This document shows positions 47,252 to 58,599 of a DNA stretch of 64,000 bases, piece by piece. Both the position numbers and the translations under genes were made by a program. The DNA lies in NCBI GenBank assembly GCA_023525975.1, contig CM042030.1, forward strand, positions 24,608,350-24,672,349, read 5' to 3'. The notes beneath the pieces are model-generated. The model did not search any database and was not told where the DNA came from. It worked only from the letters and a program-made list of their open reading frames with translations. The stretch comes from Smallanthus sonchifolius. Its lineage: Eukaryota; Streptophyta; Magnoliopsida; Asterales; Asteraceae. Positions within the stretch are counted from its first letter, which is position 1; the number at the start of each line of letters is the position of its first letter.

Positions 47252-47794
47252 TGTTGATGCACTTTCCTGTGACAACACTCTGGATAGAGTCTTAGTTTGT
47301 ATTTCTAATGTCTGTAATTTGTCTTTGTATGTAAGAGTCGTTATGTAATAGTCTATCGAGTTGTATTTACTTTTACATAATGCTTGTTGTTTTTCTGCTA
47401 AGTGTTTTGCGCACTTACATGTGCGCAGGAGAAAGCTCCTGCGTACTTAGCAAGTACGCAAGAACACCTCTGCGTACTTGTTAAGTACGCAAGAGCAATT
47501 GGTCCTGCGCACTTGCTAAGTGCGCAGGCATCAGGTCTGTATAAATAGGATTGGTTCACAGAAGCTAAGTACGCAGAACCATTTGTTCAGACGAACTCAG
47601 TTTTGCTAAGTACGCAGCTTGTATTCTCTCTGTAACCGTCGAGTGTTTATAATAGAAAGAAAGTTTATTGTGACTCTCGTGTTTGGTTTACTTTGTTTTG
47701 TAAGACTCTCCACCTAGTCACGGGTATTCCGCAACTCGGTCCGACTAGTAGACCACTTGCATGTGACGATCCGACACACAGGAAGGGACCTACA
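47252..47794 (+). repeat. Element C: 3' LTR
   Basis: 543 bp, same length as the 5' LTR, with about nine substitutions. All four inverted repeats and the TATAAATA box are kept; its second repeat is complete (GCGTACTT) where the 5' copy has ACGTACTT. Confidence 0.95.
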
Positions 47795-47947
47795 ATTTCA
47801 TTTTATACAATACCATTCAAGTACAAACCACAAGATTTTTACACACAACCAATTCAACCCTAGACTTAGACATAGACTATTATGCACACTATTAATCCAA
47901 TATACATTCCACACTAGGTTAATGTTGTGCATTACGAGGATCATATT
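47795..47947 (+). mobile_element. Solo gypsy LTR G, segment 2
   Basis: About 150 bp between the end of element C and the start of element F. It ends with ATATT, the target duplicated by element F, and continues at 62155. Confidence 0.75.
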
Positions 47948-48510
47948 TGTGACACCCAGTAGTCCAGGTCAATACCCATAGTCATATTTGCACATTCCTA
48001 TTTTATATTTCTTGGAATATTATCTTTGACATAGTATTGTCAGGAGTCTAGCAAAGGGACAAGTGTCATATTTAGTAATTTTTAAGAATTACTAGGAAAT
48101 AAATGATAATAACCCTCATTGAACGTTCATTGGTGATTAAAAGAATGTTATTCCAGAAAAGTCTAGAGACACGTTTGAATATAAAAACATAAATATCGGT
48201 GACTAAACTTTTATAAAAAGTTGACACATAAATAATTGTTACATGACTCTATGTTATATTATGTGTATTCATGTATAATACAGTTGTAGTAATAATCTAT
48301 GTCGGGTTAACTAGTAAAATATTGAGACTAGTCAAACCACATAAAAACACATAAGTTATGAATCGTTTAAAGGTTTTACACCGGGTATTAGATCACGCGA
48401 TCACCTAGGGGATTTATACCACCAAAGAACCCCACCTATCTAGCCATTAATAGATTTGACAACACCCAACCCCCACCCTATACCCCTCTCGGCCGTATTG
48501 TGGGTGTAGC

Positions 48511-51401
48511 TGTCACACCCCGACCGATGGCGGAATCATCGGGGCGGGACATGTAAGACTGTTCATAGCACATGGTTGACTAAATTGAAATATATTAAAG
48601 TCAAATTTGCATTACAATAAATCCAAGTACAAGATCAAATTCAAACAAGAAACATGAACAATTCATAAAATTCTTGATTTATTTTGCTAAGTCCAAATCC
48701 TATGTTGAACACGTCTTGAATCAATCTCACATATTGGGGCCTGAAACATGAATAAAATAAAGTCAACTAAAAAGTTGGTGAGTATAACACAGTTGTATAT
48801 AGATGGCATATAGTTGAAAACAAATCCTTTACAAAACATGATAAAATAAGGCATTTATGGGGAGCAGCTATTGTGTAACCAAATGTACAATCAAACCTTG
48901 TAACTAGCATGCAAAACAAATGTGTTGTCGGTTTCAATCACCGCGTACCATGGGTGGGTTTGTCAGACTCAATAGATCCATCATTGAAAACCGTCGGCTT
49001 GAAAAGTTAATGATTGCACATAATAGCATACAAGAGGTTAACACACCTAGCACTCGGGCATAAAGCTCAAATTGCACACATGAATGTAAATAGGATTTGT
49101 ACTTGTGTTGTTTGCGTAAATGTAAACATGTAAGTTGAATAGTGTTCATGTTTCACCCCAAAAATGTAAAAGAGTAAAAAGGGGTTGTCAATACTCACAT
49201 GATTCGAAGGCGTAGCTAACACGAGACTCTAAGTAGCAAAGTGATCCTTGTAACGCACAACGTTAACCTAGAGTGTATTGCGTATGAAGATAAATTAATA
49301 AAATATTTAAATCGAAGTCTAGGGCTTCAAAGGATGTGAGTTTAGGGAGTTGTGTAATGAGTTCGTGTCGAATTATATGAAAGGGTTGCATAGGTGATTG
49401 CGTTTTATTTTTGGAAAATTGTTTTATAATTATTAATGTTGGGATATAGTGTCCTTAAAATAATGATTTAGAGCTTGGGTAATTAACTAAATAAATTAGA
49501 TTTATTTATTTGAAGCGTAGTATGAAATTACCTTGCTTTAAATATAAACAAAATAATTAAGTCTATACTCATTTAGTTATTTAGTCATGAAAATACGTCA
49601 AATTTGGGTAAATATATATTAGCTTATAAAAGAGAAAAATTAGTGTTACATACCATCTAACACTAACCGAGTTGAAATTACAATTCATATGAATAATAAA
49701 TATATCTATTTTTATTCGGGGATATAAACGTGGGTAACTAATATAGGTATTTATATTATTTATAAGTTTGAAACGTTACCAGAAGTTTAATAACGAGGTG
49801 AAGGTATAATTATTTTATTTATTCCAAGGTGGGGTTTGAAAATAATATAACTATATTATTATAAAAGTTAGTATTTTTAAATAAGAAAAGGTTATAAACC
49901 AAACCCGAGCCTACGGGTGGTTTTACGAGGCTAGAACACATTAATATATTAATATAATAATATAGGGTATTGTTTTTATAATAAAATAATACAAATAAAA
50001 TGTTTTAAAAATGAATGTGTGTGGAGGGACTCGAACCCGGGTCTCTCCCACACCAGCACACTCTCTTAACCAACTCCGCCCGCTAGGGTATCGCACACAA
50101 ACCCGGTCAGAAATTGTTTTAACATAAAACCCGAGAGTGTTCTTCCCCTTTCCTCGAGCCGATCGAACCCAGTCCCAATTTCACCAAAACTGGCAGTGAC
50201 CAACTGTAAGATCTTAGGGGTTTTGTTCGTTAACCTCAAACGAGCCTATGGTAGGTTTTAATTGCAAAAACAACGGGTTTAGGATGTTTAATTACAGATT
50301 CAATAGCTGAAACCCTAAGTTTGAACTCAAAATTGATTTGGATGATTCTGATAATGGAATGTGATAGAAACATGGGGCTTTTACTAATTAGGGTCTTGCG
50401 AATCTGTCGGTATGGTTTAATTGGATTAGGATTAAGTCTAGGGTCGAAACCCCCAAATCATTTTATGAACGAACCCTAGTTACGGGTTCTTGATTAAGCC
50501 GATGATATGAAACTGAATTGGCATAGGGTTATCGATTAAAAATGTATTTCGAATCTACTGGTATGAATTAATTTGATTTAAACAGAGTCGGGGGTAGGGT
50601 TCGATTAAATCCAATATTGTTAAGAACCCTAGAATCATATCATGCTTGATTCTGTAATGTAAGCCCTAATAAGCATAGGGCTTTTAATATATAGATAAAA
50701 ACGAAGCTATTGATAGGTTTAATTACCAGAACGATGATCGAATTGACTGTGATCGACTAAACGGATGCCGACTATGGCGGGATTGGCTTTCCGGCGACTC
50801 TGCGTCCTTCTTCGATGAAATTGGATTATGTAGCAGGTTTGAGGGGATTTGTTAGAGATTTGCAGGTGATCGATTTCTGTGTAAATGATCGATAGTTTGC
50901 GAATTGGAGAGTAATATGAGGGAGGTCGACGGTTACGGTTGATTAGTCATAAATCGGGTTAAATCGTGAAATGATGAGCTGGTAATTGCTTCTATAATGA
51001 TTGATAATGACACTAACGTGAATAACAGTTACGAATTTCAACTGATTCCGGGTGTGGGGTTTGAATTCGAGCAAAAACGGCACTTTGACTTTCTGAAGTC
51101 AAACTAAATCGAAAATGAGTTAATTACAGATTGGTCCCTGCAGTTTCATGTTCAAAAATTTTGAATCTGGCGAAACTGGTCCCTCGGGTTTGAGTTGAGT
51201 TAAGTTGGTTAAGGATTCGTTAGATTTATTTATTAAAAGTCAACGGGAGCATATTTCCTCAATTTTTCCTTGACTTTCAAAGTTAATTATAATTAGATTT
51301 TTGACTAATTACACAACTAGTCCTTGTAGGGTTTAATGTCGCGTCGTTATTTTATTAATTAAAATAAATTAAAATGGGGTCGGAAAATCAGGAATGTTAC
51401 A
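48511..51401 (-). mobile_element. Solo gypsy LTR H inserted in the 5' LTR of element F
   Basis: TGTCACACCCCGACCG...GGAATGTTACA, 2,891 bp, flanked by GTAGC (48506-48510 and 51402-51406). The uninterrupted site is visible in the 3' LTR of F near 59156. It belongs to the same broad family as the LTRs of E and G, but its 5' half (own sense) lacks the CACGGTCG arrays. No internal region, so a solo LTR. A tRNA-like stretch lies at 50020-50085. Confidence 0.92.
50020..50085 (-). other. tRNA-like segment with A and B boxes inside LTR H
   Basis: Read on the minus strand, GGCGGAGTTGG (50080-50070) resembles a polymerase III A box, and GGTTCGAGTCC (50037-50027) is a perfect B box, 33 bp apart as in a tRNA. 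Stems do not pair well and no clear anticodon arm forms, so it is not a working tRNA. It may be a tRNA-derived (SINE-like) fragment carried by the LTR. Confidence 0.5.
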
Positions 51402-53549
51402 GTAGCCACCCACTAACTCATAAATTATTGCATACACACCCTCTTCCACTTCAAATGATTACAACACTAACTCATTATTGCTTGTATACATGTCTTGCAT
51501 GCACACCCTCTTCCACCTCAAATGATTACATGCAATTCCCATCAACCATAAGTGGTAATGATGAAGATGTCAAACACTCAACTCTCATCTCTCTTTCTCC
51601 ATATACACACTACACCAACACCCCTTAACTCCCTCCTCCCTCCCTTGACTGATTCATTTCGGATTTCACCCAATTCCCCTCTCCTAAACCAAAAATGCAA
51701 ACAATATCCGTAACTAAGCTTCATGCCAGATTTTCGGTCAACTTCGGAAAACCATATCTCTTTCGTTCCTTGGTCAAATCAGTCCATTCTTTTTCTAGAA
51801 TAAAGCTCTATGTTAACAGAGGATATCCCAAGTGGAATCACTCGAATCCATGGAGTATTCGACCTCCAAACAGCCTATGTAAAAACATCGCTCGGTGCAG
51901 GTTGAATCTAGACACCTCTTTTTATTTTCCTGTTTTGAGGTACCTACACAATTCCAAATCTAGTAATTATTTTTCACATCTCCTCTGGTTTCAATAAACC
52001 TGATTTTAGAAGAAAACCCCAAGTCATTTGGTTTTCTAAAACCATCTAAAAGTCGACTCGGAGTACGCCTAAAAATCTGAGTTTTCAAGAACAAAATAAA
52101 GCATAAAAGTCTTGATGAGTTTTGGCTTTATTTCTTCATAAGTCATGTTGGAATACATATATTTAAACATGTACATGTTCATACATAAAATACCAAACTA
52201 GAAGGACCATGGACAAGACAAGGACACATCAAATATAAACTACATATATATATATATAATCACATAAAATAACACTTGGATGATGGTGTTCTTCATAAAC
52301 CCTTCATTCCGTTCATGTGTTATGTTGAAGGATACATGTTCGTGAAGTTATATGATCATGTGTGACTTACCTGGCAAGACCCGAGGTAGTGTCCTATGAT
52401 TCAAGAAGACATACGAACGATTATCATCAACATATGAACGTGAAATGTGTTACTAAAAATATATGTTTATGGATAAAATTTGTGATATATATGTGTTGGT
52501 GTACGGTTTTGGTTAAATTATGGAAATGTTCTAGGAATTAAAAATTAGTATCCTAATATGAACATTTGATATATGTACATGGAACATATGAAGAGATTCA
52601 GTTAAAAATAAATAATCACATGACATCGTGGAACATAAGTGAATATATTTTAAGTTGCTACAAAAATAATATTTATTTTTGGTACACTTAATAAGTCACC
52701 AATAGGGAAACATATTATTTTCTCGGAAAATATGTAAGCATCTAGACTGGAATAATAATCACCAATGAGTCGTAAATAAAAACACTATTTTTACTAAACA
52801 AAGGCGTACTTAACGGGATTCGTTAAGTCGGATGAACAACTTACGTATAAGACGGGTAGTCTTAACACATTAGTACCCTTGTGTGATTAGGGTACGGATA
52901 GACAGGAACTCTTAACGCACTGTTATTTGCTAGGATTTCATCGGACACAAGGTGAGTTCGCGGCCCCCTTTTAACCCTTTACAGTTTTGTAAACATCGGG
53001 GGAGAAACATACTTACTTGTTATGATTTGAAAACATGAATTACATTTGCTTACACGTTTGACATCATGAACATTCGTGTTTAACTCCTTGTGAGTTTCAC
53101 AAACCCCCTTTTTCTAAGTTTTTGAAATGTTTTGTGGTGGAAACATACTTGTAAAAAATTTTCGTATGTAAATGAATGAACTAATGATCTGACTGTATGT
53201 GTGTATTGAGGAAAAAATAAAGCGCTTAAAGTCCTCGGAATAAAAATTAGTAACCAATTGCTATGGACTTAGCCCGGGATTCTATGGATAGTACTATTGG
53301 GGGTGACGCCTCCGGTCATGATTAGTCGCGCTAATCAGGGGTCCAAATGGCCGAATGACCGCATATTGTCTTAACTCACAGAAAGGCGAGGGGAGGCACA
53401 GAAAGTTGGGGTTTGGTTACGGTCTCGTACAATACATACTGTTTTGTATTCCTTGCAAGTTTACAAATGGGTTCAATTGATCGGATAAGTATTCGGATTC
53501 ATTAATAATACATACAAAGAGTTTGGATCGGTAAATGATCAGGTTTAAA

Positions 53550-54030
53550 CAATATATATGTTTTCAAAGAAAAACTACTTATTTGATGACGGTTAAGTCA
53601 TGTATATGTTTTCAAAGGAAAACTACTTATTTGATGATGGTTAAGTCATGTATATGTTTTCAAAGGAAAACTACTTATTTGATGACGGTTGAGTCATGTA
53701 TATGTTTTCAAAGGAAAACTACTTATTTGATGACGGTTAAGTCATGTATATGTTTTCAAAGGAAAACTACTTATTTTATGACGGTTAAGTCATGGACAGG
53801 TTTTCAAAGGAAAACTACTTATTTTATGACGGTTAAGTCATGGACATGTTTTCAAAGGAAAACTACATATTTTATGACGGTTAAGTCATGGACATGTTTT
53901 CAAAGGAAAACTACTTATTTTATGACGGTTAAGTCTTGGACATGTTTTTCAAAGGAAAACTACTTATTTTATGACGGTAAAGTCATGGGCATGTTTTCAA
54001 AGGAAAACTACTTATTTTATGACGATTAAG
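53550..54030 (+). repeat. Ten-unit 48-bp tandem array in the 5' LTR of element F
   Basis: Unit TATATGTTTTCAAAGGAAAA... to ...GACGGTTAAGTCATG, 48 bp. The last units carry a one-base insertion. Since 48 is a multiple of 3, it makes an artificial 16-residue protein repeat in one frame. Confidence 0.92.
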
Positions 54031-54387
54031 TCATGTATACGTTTTCGGGGAAAACTAACTGTACTAAATGAACAAACTCTATGAACTCACCAACCTTTGT
54101 GTTGACACTTTCAAGTATGTTTCTCAGGTAACCTTTAGCCATGAAGCGGTTGGAATAGGCTAGCTATGTTGGAACAATTCCTAGTAACCGGACGGGCATA
54201 GATTATCAAGTCTCAAGTCGACTATTGATCTAGAGGGACTTAGATCATTGTATTTATTTAGTCTTAGTAATCGTATATGTATTCAAGTCTTAGAAATCAC
54301 TATTACAGCTTCCGCTATCGTGTAGTGAACCAATCGTTGCAACCTGTATTTATTTATTAAGTAAATAAATTTAGGGGTGTTACAGAT

Positions 54388-54399
54388 TGGTATCAGAGC
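54388..54399 (+). other. Primer-binding site of element F (initiator tRNA-Met)
   Basis: Exact TGGTATCAGAGC, three bases after the 5' LTR. Still perfect although the coding interior is ruined. Confidence 0.9.
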
Positions 54400-57228
54400 A
54401 ATGGTTTTAGCGAATTAGGTTTCCTTAGTGACACCTAGGCTTTAACCAGACTCATTTAGGGACCTAGATTTTTAAGACTTGCCCCACACTAAGAACACCC
54501 AAGACTTGAATATAGAAATTCCAACCGCTGCCGAACAACTTGTGTAGACTATTAGTGTATGGATTTACACTAGGGTATCATTAGCTACACTAATAAAATT
54601 ACATGGCACATGTAATGAACACTTAAACACATACAACAATGTGGAAATAATAAACACTTACAACATGTTTCTGTTCAGATTACGAGTCAATAATAACGGG
54701 TACTCAGCATACTGCAACCTTAGAAGATCGAGTTACGAGCTGAGTTTGGGCGACGACGGCAGCAATCGTCAGTTACCGACCTTGGTATCACAACAGGCTG
54801 AACCCGTACCAGAATATGTACCTATACCTGCACCAAAACTACTCCAGCCATGGAGGAAACTATCTTTCTAACGTATTTGCGGTAAAAATACTCTCCTTCA
54901 TAAGTTGTCAGATCGGATGCCTAGGCTCTCGCCCTGAGATATGGCAGACAGGATTGCGCAGACAGAAGGGAATTCAAGGTGGATGAGCAGGACTAAACAG
55001 GAGAGAACTCTACATGTCAAGAGACCTAGACATTCACTAGGATCATGTGGATCCACAAGTACATACAGACTTGGAATATGAGCTGTTCGATAATCATTTG
55101 AGGATCTCTACCCTACACATAGTGCCTGACTTTCATACGCATTTTAATTCTGAGACACTGGTAGTGCCTCTCTACCATTAACCTCATCTGGCAACAGCCA
55201 TATTCGACAGATCCATGAGTACTGGTACACATAGTTAAGAGTAATCCGATAGGATAATACACACTCCTGCACAATTGTACAAACGCAACCTAATGATAAT
55301 TTCAAATCCCTTTTGATTAAAAGCAGGGGATAGGAGAAACACTATAGGGATAAGGCAAGGCAAATTATCATTACGGGTGCACACGGAATCATAATTTGAA
55401 ATGCATGGGAACTTTAGTGAGTCTTGCTGTCCAAGCTAATGATCAAACCATGTTCTCACTCAATTGGTTAAGGATTGGATCTTAACAAATCGGACTTCTC
55501 AATTAGGTGCTCTCAAAGCAATCTCATAGTTTGGGAGGAACGAAAGAAATTCAAATTGAAATCAACCAATCTTTTGTGAATCCTGAACGGCGAAGGATTT
55601 CGCACATTCATTCTTTGAGATTCTACTTGTCGAGATAGCTTTAATTTAAGCATTACCACAACCAACACTTACAAAAATCGCACAATTATTGTGGGAGATT
55701 ATAGCGTAATCTCAGGATCCATCATACAGTTCAATCTCACAATTGCTTGAAAGTTACGCCAAGAGTGTTATGCCCTAACTTCGGTGATGGGGCAGAAAAT
55801 TTATTCTGACCCGCATACACATAGCACCGATGGGGTATTGTGGGAGCTCGACATGAGACAAGTAGGTAATCTAAAATTTTAGAATATTGATCAAACAGGG
55901 TTGCTCTCACAACCATTGACATTCAGTACACCTTCAAGACCGACTATCCTCTCGGTGATGAATAAGTCGTGATTTATTCACAAGCGAATGATGAAGAAAC
56001 CTAGGTGTGGACTAACGACTATTGATGCAATAACAGAAGGACGACGTACAAAATTCTTAAAAGAGTCCCAAATGCGGAATTTCTTGCTAATCTCATTAGC
56101 TCATGATATGCATAAGGGACGTAAACATGAGTTGTTCACTACAGACCACTGTCCATAAAGATTCGAGAAGCATAGTTTGATACCCTTTGTACTCGCACTT
56201 TCCCAAAGATCATCTTGTTGAATGGATCCCAGATTTCAGCCTAGAGGAGATGCGTGATCACATCTTTCGCTCCCATTTTTCTAGCACTAGGAAGCTCTAG
56301 GAGCATCTATTGTTAAGGAATGACCTCTTAACGCAGGCTCAGTAAGAGTACAAAATTTTCGATGTTTAACACTCATTACCTCAATTTTATCCTTGTGCTA
56401 AGGATTTTGAGGCTATAACCTGTATGAGTGGAATACGTAATGGTAAGTCACCAAAGTACCATTCAAACACTAAGGAGGTGCATACACACTGAATGACTTA
56501 TAGTTGGGCATTGTAAAACTCATAAACCCTTTCTATCAACTTAATGGGTTGACAAACCCGTAGCCCATTTTCAGGAAAACACAAATTCTATGAGACCATT
56601 CTCACAGTCCCACTATTCATTCCCTCAGTTAGACGGAATATGAATATCCCAAACACACATAGAACTTTTTATGGCACACATACTTCGAGGGTATGGTAGC
56701 CAAGTCATGAGCTTACATATCAGGATGTTACAACCCGAATGCTAGTCTGCAGCGGGAAGATAGTGAAATTAACGGGTAATAGTGGTGAATAGACTCGACC
56801 TTCGCAAGTAAGAGCTCCCAAAGAACATCAAATCTTAGCTCCATGAAGGCACATGGAGAGGAAAATCCTAGAAAACATGAAACCTGAAATAAGAGAAAAG
56901 TCTTAGTCCGGCATAAGAGGGACAAACATAAAGTTTCATTTCTGTACTGTGTCATTACTACCCAATATTCAACTAAAACCTGGACACCTCGTCGAGTAAT
57001 TCTTTCCTAAGATCTATATAGATCTGTTTTTGTGACAAAGTGCGTAGACGAATACAGGGTATGTGTTAACATACGCTCAAGATTCGCAGACACCATTCCT
57101 TTCATTACTAAGAATGAGCATCACATAACCCTACCATATTGAGGGTAATCAAATAAAGGAGTTCTTGCACGTTTAATATCGTTAGTCGAAGAAGTACTCG
57201 CTTTGCTTTCGAATACCGACTACCAAGT
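54400..57228 (+). pseudogene. Element F: unrecognisable interior (expected gag, protease, RT)
   Basis: 2.8 kb with no frame over 80 codons that I can assign. 54641-54868 encodes 76 residues with a Pro-rich PVPEYVPIPAPKL stretch, perhaps a remnant of a leader or gag frame. A possible RT remnant (VVIYS near 55968) is too weak to assert. Gag, protease and RT would need about 3.8 kb, so sequence has been lost as well as mutated. Confidence 0.5.
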
Positions 57229-58564
57229 AAATGGAATCAAACAATTGAAGCCTAAGTTGGATGATACAGATAGAATTTGGGTACCGGGTATCGGTAGCCT
57301 ATGTGGGAGGTTATGGATGAAGTCCATAAGCCCAAGTACTCTGTTCATCCAGAATCGAATAAAACGTATAAGGATCCAGAGGAACTCCATTATGTGGCAA
57401 AACATGAAAAGAGAAATTGCTATCTATGTTGGGAGGTACCCGACAGTAAAAGCAGAATGTTAGGAATCACCTGAGTGAACAAAAAAACCACAGATTCCTC
57501 AATGGAAATAGGAGGAGAATTCCATAGATTTCATTACAAATCTACCCAGAACATCTAGCAGCTATGATACTATATGGGTAATCATCAGTCGTTTGACGAA
57601 ATCCGCTCACTCCCTACCAATAAAGGAGACAGGTAAAAGTAAGAAGCGTGCGAGGCTAAATATTAAGGAAATTGAGGCTAGGCATGGTATGCAGGTTTCC
57701 ATTTTCTCCAATAGAGAGAGCCGATTCGTGTTAAGAATCCGACATTCATTACAAGAAGCCTTGGGCACACGTCTTGACATGAGCACGGCATATCACCCAC
57801 AAACAGATGGTCAAATTGAAAGGACCATTCAAACTTTTGAAAATATGCTCTGTGCATGTGCAATTGATTTCGGAGGAAATTGGGATACTCACCTGCCATT
57901 GGCTGAGTTTTCGTATAATAACAACTACCATACCAGCATTAAAGTCGCTCCGTTGAGGCTTTGTATGGTTGTAAGTGTCGCTCATCACTATGTTGGGCGG
58001 AGGTTGGCGAAAAAAAAAATTTTTTGACTGGTCCTGAGATTGGCCAGGAAACCATTGACAAGATCGTCAAAATCAAAGATCGTCTGAAAGCCACTCAAGA
58101 CAAACGAAAGAGAGTTGTGCTAGAAACAGACGAAAGCCATTAGAATTCCAAATTGGAGACCGAGCCTTGTTAAAGGTCTCACTAAACATAACCATAAATA
58201 CATCAGACCGTTTGATATGCGGGCTAGGGTTGGCCCAGTAACTTACAAGCTTACATTGTCATGGGGAACTAAGCAATATACACGATACGTTTCATGTGTA
58301 AATCTCAAGAAGTGTTTATTAGACGAAACGTTAATCATATCGTCTGGTGAGATTCACATAGGTGACAAACGACACCCTGTTCAGGAACCTATTGAAACCA
58401 CTGGCTAGAAAGTCCAGGGGACAGGGCGTAACTGTATTGAATTGGTTAAGGTATGTTAGAACTTGGAGTGTGACCCTGAATGTACATGGGAACATGAAGA
58501 TCAAATGAAAACCAAGTACCAGTTCTTGTTCACAAATACACCAATTCAAGGTAACATCAACTGA
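57229..58564 (+). pseudogene. pol: Element F: integrase remnant
   Basis: Alignable by eye with the integrase of element D from KQLEPK to the terminal TGA (58562-58564), with several frameshifts and stops. The longest open piece is 57593-58027 (144 codons), including STAYHPQTDGQIERTIQ. The first catalytic Asp is kept (SIDFITNLP), but the second lies in SNRESRF where D has SDRDSRF, so Asp to Asn. A frameshift follows in a run of A near 58013. It cannot be active. Confidence 0.8.
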
Positions 58565-58599
58565 ATTTCGGGAGGAAATTCTCTTTAACATGGGGAGAA

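Larger units (their letters stand above)
13892..47794 (+). mobile_element. Element C: Sirevirus-like copia retrotransposon with nested insertions
   Basis: The two 543-bp LTRs differ at about nine positions (hand count, 1.7%). The order is LTR, primer-binding site, long gag, pol in copia order, 2.2 kb non-coding, ORF3, polypurine tract, LTR. Flanks are ATTTA (left) and ATTTC (right), a one-mismatch duplication. The total of 33.9 kb falls to about 13.5 kb once gypsy element D (with E inside) is removed. It sits in the AT-rich part of solo LTR G. Confidence 0.92.
47948..54384 (+). repeat. Element F: 5' LTR, interrupted by solo LTR H
   Basis: Without H it is about 3.54 kb, matching 58600-62149 (3.55 kb). 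It holds a CTTAACG-GGATT-CGTTAAG inverted repeat (52809-52827), an AAGAC-GGGTA-GTCTT repeat (52849-52863, shared with element D) and a ten-unit 48-bp tandem array. Confidence 0.92.

Noticed and set aside
50020..50085. A functional tRNA gene on the minus strand
   Set aside because: A and B boxes are present, but acceptor, T and anticodon stems do not pair and no clear anticodon arm is seen. Reported as tRNA-like only.
51374..51997. Frames of 84 and 100 codons near the H/F junction (and 59197-59705)
   Set aside because: Located in LTR F; the first spans the H insertion boundary, and the paired copies in the other LTR have shifts. Not protein-coding on this evidence.
53535..54029. 164-codon frame with a 16-residue repeat (CICFQRKTTYLMTVKS), and its partner at 61492-61794
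   Set aside because: It is the translation of the 48-bp LTR tandem array; 48 is a multiple of three, so any open frame repeats. A one-base insertion in the ninth unit breaks it.
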